IMG/VR virus record: IMGVR_UViG_3300043773_001175
Span: 1-45,449 of that record
DNA from: a virus
Reading direction: 5' to 3' (one strand)
DNA: 45,449 nucleotides
Shown here: piece after piece, positions 30,951 through 40,256 of the stretch
Layout of the letters: every line of letters starts with the position of its first letter
How positions within the stretch are numbered: the first letter of the stretch is position 1
The notes under the pieces: model-generated
Told to the model about the DNA's origin: nothing
Database searches by the model: none
The model's input: only the letters and a program-made list of their open reading frames with translations
Position numbers and translations under genes: made by a program

Positions 30951-33872
30951 ATGAAAGCATATACCCAATTTCTGAAGGAATTACCTTCCAAAAAAGTAGT
31001 TTTTGCGTTTGGTCGCTTCCAGCCACCAACGACAGGACACGAGTTGCTTGTAAAGGCAGTAGAAAAACTAGCCAAAGAACAAAACGCAGCCCATGTTATA
31101 TATGCTTCTCACACACAAGATAAATCCAAAAACCCTCTTTCTGTAGACCGCAAGGTTTACTATCTCAAGCGCATGTTCCCAGAAGCCAATTTTAAGGCTG
31201 CAGGTGGAACAACTCGAACATTCATCGAGGTCGCTAAAGAACTCAATAAAAAATATAAGAACATAATCATGGTTGCTGGTAGCGATCGTGTTCCAGAGTA
31301 CAAGAAACTTCTAGAAAAATATAACGGAACAGAATTTAATTTTGATACAATCAGTGTTGTCTCTGCTGGCGAACGTGATCCAGATGCAGACAATGCATCA
31401 GGAATGTCTGGAACTAAAATGCGTGAAGCTGCTAAGAAGGGCGACTTCAACACATTTAAGAAAGGTTTACCACATACTTTAACCACTGTTGACGGAAAGC
31501 GTTTAATGAATGAAATTCGTGAAGGCATGGGGATGGAAGTGGTGAAAGAGGAAGTTAAGTTTGCTAGAGATTGGCTTAGGGAATCTTATTTTCGTGGCGA
31601 AATCTATAAAATTGGACAATTCGTTGAATCAAACGGACAAAGATATGAAATCCTTGATCGTGGTAGTAACTATCTTACCGTTGTTGATGGTAATGGTAGC
31701 ACATATCGTAAATGGATTACTGATGTAACATTAGTAGAAGATTATAATGTTCCACACCAAGACAGACCACCAGAAGATTTTGAAGCAACACAAATATCTT
31801 ACAAGGGATATAAAACAAAACATTTCGATCACGACCCAGATGTATTTGTTGCATTCCATAGAACAACTCAATTACCAGATGTTGATCCAGTTGCAGTTTT
31901 AAATGCAATTAAAACAACTGATCAATATTTGGAGATCTTAAAACAAGTTATGAATACTGATGAAGTTACAGAAGAACAACATCATGCATTTGATACTTAC
32001 GTGCAGAAAGCACAAGAATACTTGTTAAAGACTGGAGATTTACAACATCATGTTGATTACATAAACTCAGTGGTTCATATGTTTAATCAAGTAGAAGCAC
32101 AATATCACATGGAAAAAGACGAACAGATGGAAGAGTCTATGAAAACATTCAAAGAACTAATGGAGATGAAGTTTACTTCGTCAGACAAAATTAAAGTAGC
32201 CAGAATTATTGCTGATGCCCTTGGCGTTCAGGATGTTGAAAAATCATCTAATGCTGAACAACTATTAAACAATGCATTGCGTAAAGTTAGAAACAAACCA
32301 CTTCGTGCTGAGAATATTGCTATCATTAAGAATATGTTACAAACAGCAAAAGAAGCTGGTATTGGGTATGATGAGAAATTGGTTCCGCAAAAAGTTGATG
32401 AAGGTTACGATGAAGTAGAAACTTCTGATACAAAACTGGATAAACATGGTAGAAAAGTTCATGCTCGTAAGTTGCGTTTTAAAAATGCAGACAAAGAGGA
32501 TATGGATGAAGAAGCATCACCAATGATTAAACCACCATCAAATAGATTTGATAGTAAAAAGGAAGCATTTACTCATGCTAAGAAAACTGGTGGTAAAGTT
32601 TATCGTCGCGAATACATTAATCCAAGAACAGGGATAAAAGATACACATTTTGTTGTGAAAGAAGAAACAGAACTTGATGAATCACACGTAGAGTTTAGAA
32701 TCGATCATCGTCAGAAAGTTGCTCCTGGTCATGAAAAAACATTTAAGGATCATGACGCTAAAGTTTCAGAAATAAGCGACAAAGCAACATATGTAAAAGT
32801 TCCTGCTGATAAAGCAAATGCGTTTAAAGCAGCAATGAAGTCCAAACATAATACGCATTTAGAGCTTGCAGAAGAATCTTCTTCTGTTTACGATAGTCAT
32901 ATTAAAGGAAATTCTGATTATGGATCAATCGTTAAGAAACATGGTGTAGTAAAAACAAAACAAATAATTCGTCATTTGAAAACAGAAAGAGATTCTCTTA
33001 GAAATCATACAGCTGACTGGGCAGGTCCTTCTCATTTAAAGAAACATGATTATGCTATTCGTGGGTTAAAGCGTGCATTGGGAGAAGAAAAAACTGAGCA
33101 TGAAGAACACGAACAGTCTACATATGATGATAGTAAATTTGTTGTTGGAGATACAGGAAAACTTACTTACGATACTATGAAAAAATTTCTTGGATTACAG
33201 GATATTCATAAACTTGAAAGTGGTGAGTTAAAAAATCCAAACGAAGTTACTCCAGAACCAAAAACAACTGGAGTACCTATTTCTCCATACTCGTTAGTTG
33301 TAAAACATCAAAGAATGCATGAAGAAAAAGAAGAAGATGAAGAAGATGAATTTGAAGAGCCAGATGATTCTGAATTTGATGATGAATTGTCAAATATGTC
33401 AGAACCAGAGCATGTTATCGATGCATACGAAGACGATGAGTTAGCAATTGTTGATGACGAAACTGGCGAAGAACTAGAGACAGATGATGACGAAGAAGAT
33501 GAGAAAGAAGAAGAAGCAAAACTAAAAGAAGGAAAAATTGTAATTCTAGAAATTTCTCGTATGGAGCGTATTCGTCGAAAACAGCGTTTCGCAAGATCAA
33601 AATCTAAACGTGAAGTAAGAGCAAAAATTGCTTTAAGAAGATCTTCTAATACAGCGACAATAACAAAGCGTTCACGTCGTTTAGCTACTTCAATGATCAA
33701 AAAGCGTCTATTACGCAAAGACCCAAGTAAAGCAACATTGGCTGAAAAAGAAAGAGTTGAAGCATTCCTACAAAAGAGAAAGGCATTAGTAGATCGTCTT
33801 GCTCGTAGAGTTGCTCCAAGACTTAGACAAGTTGAAAAAGCAAGATTACAACACAAGAGGTTTACTAAATGA
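30951..33872 (+). CDS. Nucleotidyltransferase-headed multi-domain protein, putative capsid cargo (973 aa)
   Basis: The N-terminal ~180 residues form an HxGH-type cytidylyl/adenylyltransferase: FAFGRFQPPTTGH near residue 20 and SGTKMREAAKKGD near 150, as in NMN adenylyltransferase-like phage proteins. The rest is a chain of small modules joined by acidic linkers, ending in a very acidic stretch (~790-850) and a strongly basic, Arg/Lys-rich C-terminal domain. The start MKAYTQFLKELP resembles T4 capsid-targeting peptides, and (L/I)-x-E|(G/A/S) sites follow the enzyme (IREG) and other modules. It is likely a head-internal, processed polyprotein; this is inference. Confidence 0.75.
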   Translation: MKAYTQFLKELPSKKVVFAFGRFQPPTTGHELLVKAVEKLAKEQNAAHVIYASHTQDKSKNPLSVDRKVYYLKRMFPEANFKAAGGTTRTFIEVAKELNKKYKNIIMVAGSDRVPEYKKLLEKYNGTEFNFDTISVVSAGERDPDADNASGMSGTKMREAAKKGDFNTFKKGLPHTLTTVDGKRLMNEIREGMGMEVVKEEVKFARDWLRESYFRGEIYKIGQFVESNGQRYEILDRGSNYLTVVDGNGSTYRKWITDVTLVEDYNVPHQDRPPEDFEATQISYKGYKTKHFDHDPDVFVAFHRTTQLPDVDPVAVLNAIKTTDQYLEILKQVMNTDEVTEEQHHAFDTYVQKAQEYLLKTGDLQHHVDYINSVVHMFNQVEAQYHMEKDEQMEESMKTFKELMEMKFTSSDKIKVARIIADALGVQDVEKSSNAEQLLNNALRKVRNKPLRAENIAIIKNMLQTAKEAGIGYDEKLVPQKVDEGYDEVETSDTKLDKHGRKVHARKLRFKNADKEDMDEEASPMIKPPSNRFDSKKEAFTHAKKTGGKVYRREYINPRTGIKDTHFVVKEETELDESHVEFRIDHRQKVAPGHEKTFKDHDAKVSEISDKATYVKVPADKANAFKAAMKSKHNTHLELAEESSSVYDSHIKGNSDYGSIVKKHGVVKTKQIIRHLKTERDSLRNHTADWAGPSHLKKHDYAIRGLKRALGEEKTEHEEHEQSTYDDSKFVVGDTGKLTYDTMKKFLGLQDIHKLESGELKNPNEVTPEPKTTGVPISPYSLVVKHQRMHEEKEEDEEDEFEEPDDSEFDDELSNMSEPEHVIDAYEDDELAIVDDETGEELETDDDEEDEKEEEAKLKEGKIVILEISRMERIRRKQRFARSKSKREVRAKIALRRSSNTATITKRSRRLATSMIKKRLLRKDPSKATLAEKERVEAFLQKRKALVDRLARRVAPRLRQVEKARLQHKRFTK

Positions 33873-34720
33873 TTAACTTCAAAGAATATTTCAGTATAGA
33901 AGAAGCAGCAGATTCTGGATTAGCTGCAAAAGCAAAAAAATCTGGAATTTCAATTAGCACATTACGTAAAGTATATCGTCGTGGTGTTGCTGCTTGGAAC
34001 TCTGGTCATCGTCCAGGAACTACACCACAACAGTGGGGTATGGCTCGTGTGAATTCTTATATAACAAAAGGCAAAGGAACATATCACGGAGCAGATAAAG
34101 ATCTTAGAGAAGAAGAAATTATAGAAGGCGACACTAGTAATTTACCAAGAGTAAAGAAAGATAAAGAATCTGGTTTACCACAAAAGTATGTTGCTGGTTT
34201 ATCAGCTTCTACTGCTAAAGCACGTGCTGCCCACTGGAAAGAGAAAGATAAATTAAGCGACAGCGATCCAAAAGCATATGAACCAGCACCTGGAGATGCA
34301 ACTGCTAAAACCAAACCAAGCAAACATACATTAAAGTATCGTGCAATGTTCGGCGAAGATATGGATGAAGAAATTTATGAAGCATGCTGGAAGGGTTACA
34401 AACAAGTAGGTCTTAAGAAAAAAGGCGAACGCATGGTTCCTAATTGCGTAAAAGAAGAAGAAGATCTAGAAGAAGCAAAGTATCAAGGGAAAGAAGTTCC
34501 TTTAAATAAACCTATGGCTGGAGATGTAAAAAAATCAAAAGTATATGTTAAAAATGCAAAGGGAAATGTAGTCAAAGTAAATTTTGGTGATAAAACTCTT
34601 TCTATCAAAAAACACATTCCTGGTCGTAAAAAATCTTACTGCGCAAGATCAGGTGGACAAGGTAATTTAACAGATAAAACAAGCGCAAATTATTGGTCTA
34701 GAAAGGCATGGGATTGCTAA
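33869..34720 (+). CDS. Putative capsid-internal basic protein (283 aa)
   Basis: It overlaps the preceding gene (ATGA). The start MINFKEYFSIEEAADSG resembles a T4 capsid-targeting sequence, with IEE|A as a possible gp21-type cleavage site. Modules: LRKVYRRGVAAWNSGHRPGT, found in phage DUF5824-like domains; a Lys-rich stretch with AKARAAHWKEK; EACWKGYKQVGLKKKG, as in DUF5872-like domains; and a C-terminal KKSYCARSGGQ. Further LEE|A and IIE|G sites separate them. It probably forms part of the head core or is injected with DNA. Confidence 0.6.
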   Translation: MINFKEYFSIEEAADSGLAAKAKKSGISISTLRKVYRRGVAAWNSGHRPGTTPQQWGMARVNSYITKGKGTYHGADKDLREEEIIEGDTSNLPRVKKDKESGLPQKYVAGLSASTAKARAAHWKEKDKLSDSDPKAYEPAPGDATAKTKPSKHTLKYRAMFGEDMDEEIYEACWKGYKQVGLKKKGERMVPNCVKEEEDLEEAKYQGKEVPLNKPMAGDVKKSKVYVKNAKGNVVKVNFGDKTLSIKKHIPGRKKSYCARSGGQGNLTDKTSANYWSRKAWDC

Positions 34721-35154
34721 TGGAAGAACTATCGATAACACTAAAAATTGCTTTGGCTAATACATTTTGTATGTATTTCAAATCACACAGCCATCACTGG
34801 AATGTAATAGGTATGGATTTCTCACAACTTCACGATTTCTTCGGAGATCTTTATGCTGAGTTGCATGGTGCTGTTGATAGTATCGCTGAAGAAATTAGAG
34901 CAATTGATCAACCTGCTCCAAGAACATTGAGCGAAATGTATCAATTTAAGACAGTTAATGAAGGAAATATCGCAATAACTGCTCAAGAAATGCTTGAAGA
35001 TCTCTTGATTGCGAACAACGGAGTAATAGATTCCCTAAATAAAGCAATGGAGAGCGCAACTGCTAGTAATGAACAAGGTTTAATGGATTTTCTAGCAAAT
35101 CGTATCGATACACATAAAAAACACGGTTGGATGATTAGGAGTCACCTTAAATGA
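34720..35154 (+). CDS. Dps-like ferritin-fold DNA-protection protein
   Basis: A 144-residue helical protein with the Dps ferroxidase pattern: H26 in SHHWNV, H38 in LHDFFGD, D53 and E57 in AVDSIAEEI. It starts at ATG 34720, overlapping the previous stop (TAATG). Dps proteins form 12-mers that store iron, remove peroxide and coat DNA. Here it lies between two putative head-internal genes, so it may be packaged or act late in infection. The dodecamer and the site would need testing; the family assignment is clear. Confidence 0.8.
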   Translation: MEELSITLKIALANTFCMYFKSHSHHWNVIGMDFSQLHDFFGDLYAELHGAVDSIAEEIRAIDQPAPRTLSEMYQFKTVNEGNIAITAQEMLEDLLIANNGVIDSLNKAMESATASNEQGLMDFLANRIDTHKKHGWMIRSHLK

Positions 35155-36890
35155 ACCCATTTAGACAAGTATACATAGAACAATTAAAAGGTGGTCAGCA
35201 CAAACTTGATGCTGACAAGGATGGTAAAATCGAAGGAGAAGATTTAGCCAAACTTCGTGCATCCAAAAAAGTTAAAAAAGAAGCAGCAGAAATTCCGTTT
35301 TCTGGACCATATACAAAAACACCAGCTGTTGTAACAGATAAATCTGGAGCAAAACACTCGCCAATGTCACGTGTTCGTCATTTGGCTAGAGCAGCTGCTG
35401 CGACTGCTGCTAAAAAGGCAGAAAAAACAGTAAAAGAAGATATCGACGAGGGAACTGTTCCAGATAACATGAAGGGTAAACAAAAGCCATATGTGTCTTC
35501 TGATGGTAAAGGTAATTACGAAGTATTAGGTAATACTGGACAAACAAAGGCTACATTCTCTCGTAAAGAACATGGCATGGATGCTCAGAAAAAAGCACAA
35601 CAGCATCTAAAGAAAAATTATGATTCTTATATGAAAGAAGAAGTTGAAGAATTAGATGAGTTGACAAAATCTACTCTTGCTTCTTATGCTAAGAAAGCAA
35701 CAAAAGACGCAAGAATGCAACAATCAATTGGCAAAGATTTTGAAGCGCAAGCCAACAAATCTAGAAAATCAAGCATGAAAGATGCTGCTCAATCTCTTGC
35801 AGACAAGTATAAATCTAAATCAAGAAGTCGTGAAGCTGGTATTGGTAAAGCCATTGATCGTTTAGCAAAAGAAGAGTTAACAGTTGAATCTGATAAAGCA
35901 TATGCAGATGCAATGGAAAAACAAAAAGAAAAAATGCTCACTCAGAAAGATCAAGATGCGCTTTCTAAGGTTCGTGCATTAATGGCTAAAGAAAAAGCAG
36001 CCAAAATGAAAAAAGAAGAAACAGATTTGGAAGAAGGTATTATTAAAGGAACAATTGAAACTGGTAAACAAGCAATTAAAGTTCCATTAAAGGCAGCCAA
36101 GCGTGTTGTTAAAGGTGTTGCTGCAGCAGTTGGTGGAGTAGTTGATACTGCCAAAGATGTTAAAGATGGAGTAAAAACTATTGTTAAAAAGTTCAAAGAA
36201 GAAACAGAACAGATTGAAGAAAAATCTGATCAAGCAAAACAAAATAAAACAATGAAGAATTTAATGGTTGCATCTAAAGGCGCACAGATTAATCGTGGTC
36301 TTAAATTAGATCCAGCTGATTATGGATATAAAAAAGCACAACATTTAAACAAAGCAATCGGTCGTGCTGCAATGAAAGAAGAGGAAACCCAAATGGAATT
36401 TACCCAAGAAGAACTACAATTAATCGAGCAATTTATTGAGATTGCCGAAAAGATGAATCTTTCTAAAGCAACTATGGGCGATGTGATTAAAGATTTCAAG
36501 AAGTCAGATGCTCCACAATTCAAAGGAAAGTCTGAAGAGAAAAAACGTCAAATGGCCATTGCTGCTAAACTTTCTGCTGATAGGGAAGCAAAAAAAGAAG
36601 AAGTAGAAACAACACTTTCTTTTAAATCTTATCTTGATGAAGTTAAGATGGCAGACTTGCCTGCTCGAAAAGTAACTGGTCGTGGATACGGCACAGAGTA
36701 CTACAAGAAAGAAAAAGAGAAAGATGAAAAGGGATATGATGCAGATGATGATAAAGAACCAAGTGAGAAAAAGGGACGTGGTCGTCCAGCTGGTTCAAAA
36801 TCTGGCGCAAGACAAAAAGGATCAACAACTGGGAAGAAAAAGAGTGGAGTAGAAATGACTGGTTACCCACTGCACCTTCCAAATAGATAA
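35151..36890 (+). CDS. Putative head-internal multi-domain protein with EF-hand and AT-hook-like motifs (579 aa)
   Basis: AGGAGT (35137-35142) precedes ATG 35151. A single EF-hand loop D-A-D-K-D-G-K-I lies at 20-27 with Asp31 closing the loop. The rest is Lys/Ala/Glu-rich, mostly helical and modular, with KSTLASYAKKATKDA, a KAIKVPLKAAKRVVKG segment, DAPQFKGKSEEKKRQMAIAAKL and a C-terminal GRGRPAGSK AT-hook-like motif near 545. Sites of the form (I/L)-x-E|G occur at DIDEG and DLEEG. It may bind DNA and calcium within the head; function inferred. Confidence 0.6.
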   Translation: MNPFRQVYIEQLKGGQHKLDADKDGKIEGEDLAKLRASKKVKKEAAEIPFSGPYTKTPAVVTDKSGAKHSPMSRVRHLARAAAATAAKKAEKTVKEDIDEGTVPDNMKGKQKPYVSSDGKGNYEVLGNTGQTKATFSRKEHGMDAQKKAQQHLKKNYDSYMKEEVEELDELTKSTLASYAKKATKDARMQQSIGKDFEAQANKSRKSSMKDAAQSLADKYKSKSRSREAGIGKAIDRLAKEELTVESDKAYADAMEKQKEKMLTQKDQDALSKVRALMAKEKAAKMKKEETDLEEGIIKGTIETGKQAIKVPLKAAKRVVKGVAAAVGGVVDTAKDVKDGVKTIVKKFKEETEQIEEKSDQAKQNKTMKNLMVASKGAQINRGLKLDPADYGYKKAQHLNKAIGRAAMKEEETQMEFTQEELQLIEQFIEIAEKMNLSKATMGDVIKDFKKSDAPQFKGKSEEKKRQMAIAAKLSADREAKKEEVETTLSFKSYLDEVKMADLPARKVTGRGYGTEYYKKEKEKDEKGYDADDDKEPSEKKGRGRPAGSKSGARQKGSTTGKKKSGVEMTGYPLHLPNR

Positions 36891-36905
36891 GCAAGGAGAA
36901 AAACT

Positions 36906-37901
36906 ATGGCACTATGGGGCAAACAAGACGCAGCTACTCCAACAGGAACATCAATTGATGTAACAAACGGTAGCGCAGCTGTTACTGGCACAGGAACAGC
37001 ATTTTTAACCGACATCGATAATGGCGATACACTTATTATCGGTACAACAAAATATAAGGTATTGTCTGTTACTAGCAATACTGCTTTAACACTAACAAGC
37101 AATTTTGAGGGATCGACTGCAACACTTACGATTTCTTCAGAACCTGTTCGTGTTCAACAATCACCAAAGAACTTATCTTTAACAGATAAGCGTAATACAT
37201 ACGGTGTTGATGCAACTGAAGCACAAGCTGGTGGCGACAATGTTGTTGATGTAAATATTTCTTTTGCTGGCACAAGATATCTTGGAACTGCACCAGCAGT
37301 AACATTCTCTGGTGGTGGTGGTTCTTCGGCTGCAGCTACAGCAACTATTGCTGGTGGCGTAGTAACAGCAATCGCTGTGACAAACGTAGGTTCTTCTTAC
37401 ACATCAGAACCAACAGTTGCTATCGCTAAACCTGCTCGTATTATTCCAACATCTGGTATTAATACTACTACTGAAGTAATTACCTATGCTACTCATGGTT
37501 TAATTACTGGTGAAGCAGTTAAGTATTTCCATGGTGGTGGCGCAGCAGCTACTGGTTTATCAAATAATACAACTTATTATGTGTATGTGGTAAATACTAA
37601 CACATTTAAGGTATATGATACTGAAGCAAATGCAATTGCTGGTGGCGCAACTGGTTTAATGGATATTTCTGGCACTGGTAACAATGCTCAGTATTTTGAA
37701 ATCCAAGCATCTGCTGATCAAGCTACAGCTGTCGCTGAACTTGGATCTGGTGAGCCAGGAGCAATTGTTAACCCAGGATGGGTATTGAGAACTGAAGGAA
37801 CAGGTGGACGTGCTGGTCGTGTTCAGTATGAAACATTAGTAGCAGGACGTTCGCTAATTGCTGGCGATGCTGCTGATGATATTGAGTTCCCAGACTCTTA
37901 A
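36906..37901 (+). CDS. Virion structural protein (331 aa)
   Basis: AAGGAG (36893-36898) precedes ATG 36906. A Ser/Thr/Gly/Ala-rich, beta-structured protein starting MALWGKQDAATPTGTSID, with GTGTAFLTDIDNGDTLIIG and a C-terminal GWVLRTEGTGGRAGRVQYETLV block that is characteristic of structural proteins in marine T4-type phages. The repetitive strands suggest Ig-like or fibre domains. Its exact place in the virion is unknown. A late-type box lies at its 3' end. Confidence 0.7.
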   Translation: MALWGKQDAATPTGTSIDVTNGSAAVTGTGTAFLTDIDNGDTLIIGTTKYKVLSVTSNTALTLTSNFEGSTATLTISSEPVRVQQSPKNLSLTDKRNTYGVDATEAQAGGDNVVDVNISFAGTRYLGTAPAVTFSGGGGSSAAATATIAGGVVTAIAVTNVGSSYTSEPTVAIAKPARIIPTSGINTTTEVITYATHGLITGEAVKYFHGGGAAATGLSNNTTYYVYVVNTNTFKVYDTEANAIAGGATGLMDISGTGNNAQYFEIQASADQATAVAELGSGEPGAIVNPGWVLRTEGTGGRAGRVQYETLVAGRSLIAGDAADDIEFPDS

Positions 37902-37907
37902 TAAATA
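37899..37907 (+). promoter_or_regulatory. T4-like late promoter (variant)
   Basis: TAATAAATA, overlapping the stop of the structural gene and followed by ATTGAA as at 30913; it lies ~27 nt before ATG 37934. Confidence 0.45.
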
Positions 37908-37933
37908 ATTGAATACTTAGAGAGGACTAAAAC

Positions 37934-38875
37934 ATGGCATCTAAAAAGATCTCAGAACTAAATTCAGCATCAACGCTGACAGGTGCTGAGCGATTTCTTA
38001 TCGTTCAGTCAGGCGACAATCGCCAATTAACATTAGACAGTTTGCTTGCAGGATTAACAACTTCAGCTGCTGTTAATCCAACATTAACACTTACTACTAA
38101 TGCATTTATTGTAAAAGGCACTGGTGGTAACTCAACAAATGGTATTGTTCGTATTCAAGGTAATGCTTCAAATTTACCAACAGTTTTATTGGCAAATGGA
38201 AGCGGAACAAAATTTACATTTTCAGTTGGTGATTTAGCAACAGTAGGTGGAACCAGCTTAACATTAACAGAAACATGGAATTCTGGCGCACAAACATTTA
38301 ATACTATTGATTTGCAAGTGACAAATACATCGAGTGCTGTTGCATCTCGCATTCTTAGCGTAAAAGTTGGTGGTACACAAGTTGCTGCTATCGATAGTGG
38401 TGGTAATATGTGGATGCAATCACTATATCCACGTTTCGCATCATTAGGTTTCGTTGGAACACACAATGGCATTACATTAGCGAATAACACTATTGCTGTT
38501 TCTGCTACAACAAACTTAACATATGCTCAGTTGTCTAACACTTCGTTGATCTACTTGAACCAGTCTGGTGCTGCTTCTTACGATATCACGTTGCCAACAA
38601 CTGGTATGTCTGACGCTGACTCTGGTAAAATTTGGACATTCGTTATCAACCAATCTACAACAAACTCACAATCTCTGTTTGCGTTGAACGCATCTGAGCG
38701 TGGCACTAGATACTTCAAGTATCGTACTGCTGCTGTTACTGGCGCATATATTGTTCAGTTTGCTTGGTTGAAGATTGATGGTACAGGTCGTTGGTATCCA
38801 GTGACTGGCGCCACATATGCTACTACTGGTTCAACAACAGCCCCAACCCAAGGTGTTCAGCTACACGACGCTTAA
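37934..38875 (+). CDS. Putative tail fibre/structural protein (313 aa)
   Basis: GAGAGGA (37919-37925) precedes ATG 37934. The N-terminus MASKKISELNSASTLTGAERFLIVQ is a typical phage fibre-like adapter segment. The rest is Ser/Thr/Asn/Gly-rich beta sheet (KGTGGNSTNGIVRIQG, SVKVGGTQVAAIDSGGNMW). A C-terminal aromatic-rich portion ends in TQGVQLHDA. It is probably a surface or tail fibre protein. No enzymatic motif was seen. Confidence 0.65.
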   Translation: MASKKISELNSASTLTGAERFLIVQSGDNRQLTLDSLLAGLTTSAAVNPTLTLTTNAFIVKGTGGNSTNGIVRIQGNASNLPTVLLANGSGTKFTFSVGDLATVGGTSLTLTETWNSGAQTFNTIDLQVTNTSSAVASRILSVKVGGTQVAAIDSGGNMWMQSLYPRFASLGFVGTHNGITLANNTIAVSATTNLTYAQLSNTSLIYLNQSGAASYDITLPTTGMSDADSGKIWTFVINQSTTNSQSLFALNASERGTRYFKYRTAAVTGAYIVQFAWLKIDGTGRWYPVTGATYATTGSTTAPTQGVQLHDA

Positions 38876-38881
38876 TATTCC

Positions 38882-39253
38882 ATGTTTAAAAGTGAGGCTG
38901 AGTTTTTACAATATGCAATGCATAACTATGATAATCCTCAATGTTCTACCGTAAAGGAGTTCGAAGAGGATTTGAAAAAGTTTTTGTATCTTAAGAAACT
39001 TTTTACACGTTATAAAAAGAACGATGAGTTGAAAGAGAGATTAATTCTCAATCATCTAATCGTTCTTTTCAACTTGTTTGGTGAAGCATCTGTAAAAATG
39101 TTATTTTATAAAATTGATGTTGATGATTGGAATGTCCTTGCAACATTTTTGACATATATCGGTAGAATGCCAGATAAAGTTCCTGGAACTTCTCATCTAG
39201 CGACTGACATTGGACTAGACGAAAAAGTAATAACAGAGTTGAGGAAAATTTAA
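38882..39253 (+). CDS. Conserved T4-type phage protein (DUF7207-like, 123 aa)
   Basis: A helical, Lys/Phe-rich 123-residue protein with FEEDLKKFLYLKKLFTRY and LFGEASVKMLFYKIDVDDWNVL, patterns shared by conserved marine T4-type phage proteins. No ribosome-binding site is obvious before ATG 38882. It overlaps the next gene by one base. Role unknown; its place among late structural and lysis genes suggests an assembly factor. Confidence 0.6.
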   Translation: MFKSEAEFLQYAMHNYDNPQCSTVKEFEEDLKKFLYLKKLFTRYKKNDELKERLILNHLIVLFNLFGEASVKMLFYKIDVDDWNVLATFLTYIGRMPDKVPGTSHLATDIGLDEKVITELRKI

Positions 39254-39753
39254 TGTCTCAATTAGTTGACAACTTAATTGCCATTCGTATATTATACATG
39301 TTGGTAACACCTTTCGAAGAAACTGAATCTTATAAGAGAGGTATTATTGATAAAGATGGTAATCCATTAAAGAAGTTGAAAGACATGACGTGGACTGAAA
39401 AAGACCACTACTCAATGCTGCACAGAATGATCTTTAGAATTAAGAAGATTATGAATAAAGTTCCTGTTGTAAATACCAAATTAGGAACACTTGCAACAGC
39501 ATATTTTCTTGTAAAAGAATGTTATTCCGCGAATAAACTTCCAACAAATTTAGAAGAACAGTTTGTTGATTTGTTAAACAAAATTCAAAAAGAAGATGTT
39601 ATTCTTGTTGAAGAATATCTTCTTGTTGAACATTTTTTGAAAGAAGAATTACCAGCAAATGTAACAGGCGAAAAGGTATCAACTGATACACCTGTTGTAA
39701 GAAAAAGAAAAAGAGACATTAAGTTTCTTAACAGAGCTGCAAAGAGAATCTAA
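39253..39753 (+). CDS. Conserved T4-type phage protein (166 aa)
   Basis: GAGG (39241-39244) precedes ATG 39253. The N-terminus MSQLVDNLIAIRILYMLVTPFEE, followed by YKRGIIDKDGNPLKK, is typical of uncharacterised proteins in this position of marine T4-type phages. It has an acidic middle and a basic, Arg/Lys-rich end. No catalytic motif. It lies immediately before the spanin genes, so late expression is likely. Confidence 0.6.
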   Translation: MSQLVDNLIAIRILYMLVTPFEETESYKRGIIDKDGNPLKKLKDMTWTEKDHYSMLHRMIFRIKKIMNKVPVVNTKLGTLATAYFLVKECYSANKLPTNLEEQFVDLLNKIQKEDVILVEEYLLVEHFLKEELPANVTGEKVSTDTPVVRKRKRDIKFLNRAAKRI

Positions 39754-39755
39754 TT

Positions 39756-40256
39756 ATGTTTGGAATTGGACCAATAATTAAAATTGTTGTAACATTAATT
39801 ATTGTTATTGTTATTGCTGCAGGATTGTGGTATGTTACTGGTCTTCGTGCTGATTTGGCTGTAAGTCAAGAAAATGCCAAAAAGATGACAGAGGCTGTTC
39901 AACAGCAACAAGAGGTTATTAAACAAATACAAGCTGATCAACAAAAAATAAAAGAAATTAACAACGAATTAAACACAACAATAAAACTACAAAACAAAGA
40001 TATGGAAAATTTAAAAGATAGATTTTCCACAAGTGCTAATGGTGAAAAAAGAGATTTTGGAAAAACTGCGTCTTCCAAACCTCAATCTGTTGAAAGAGCA
40101 GTTAATCGTGGAACAATAAATGCGTTGCGCTGTTTAGAAATAGCAAGTGGCGCACCACTAACAGAAGCAGAAAAAAATGCAACTAAACCAAGTGAAATCA
40201 ATAAAGAGTGCCCATCGCTCGCTAATCCTAATTACAAACCTGTTGCTACTAACTAG
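39756..40256 (+). CDS. Inner-membrane spanin (i-spanin)
   Basis: A 166-residue protein with one N-terminal transmembrane helix (~6-28, IIKIVVTLIIVIVIAAGLWYV) and a periplasmic coiled coil over ~35-80 (QEVIKQIQADQQKIKEINNEL), ending in a Lys-rich tail with two Cys. Its gene is overlapped out of phase by the lipoprotein gene at 40177. This is the classical Rz-like arrangement: the i-spanin and outer-membrane o-spanin fuse the two membranes in the last step of lysis. The identification rests on architecture and on the overlap, not on sequence identity. Confidence 0.75.
   Translation: MFGIGPIIKIVVTLIIVIVIAAGLWYVTGLRADLAVSQENAKKMTEAVQQQQEVIKQIQADQQKIKEINNELNTTIKLQNKDMENLKDRFSTSANGEKRDFGKTASSKPQSVERAVNRGTINALRCLEIASGAPLTEAEKNATKPSEINKECPSLANPNYKPVATN

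Noticed and set aside
33308-33856. Minus-strand Ser/Arg-rich ORF
   Set aside because: It is the antisense shadow of Glu/Asp- and Arg-rich codons in the gene at 30951, and is on the opposite strand from every other gene.
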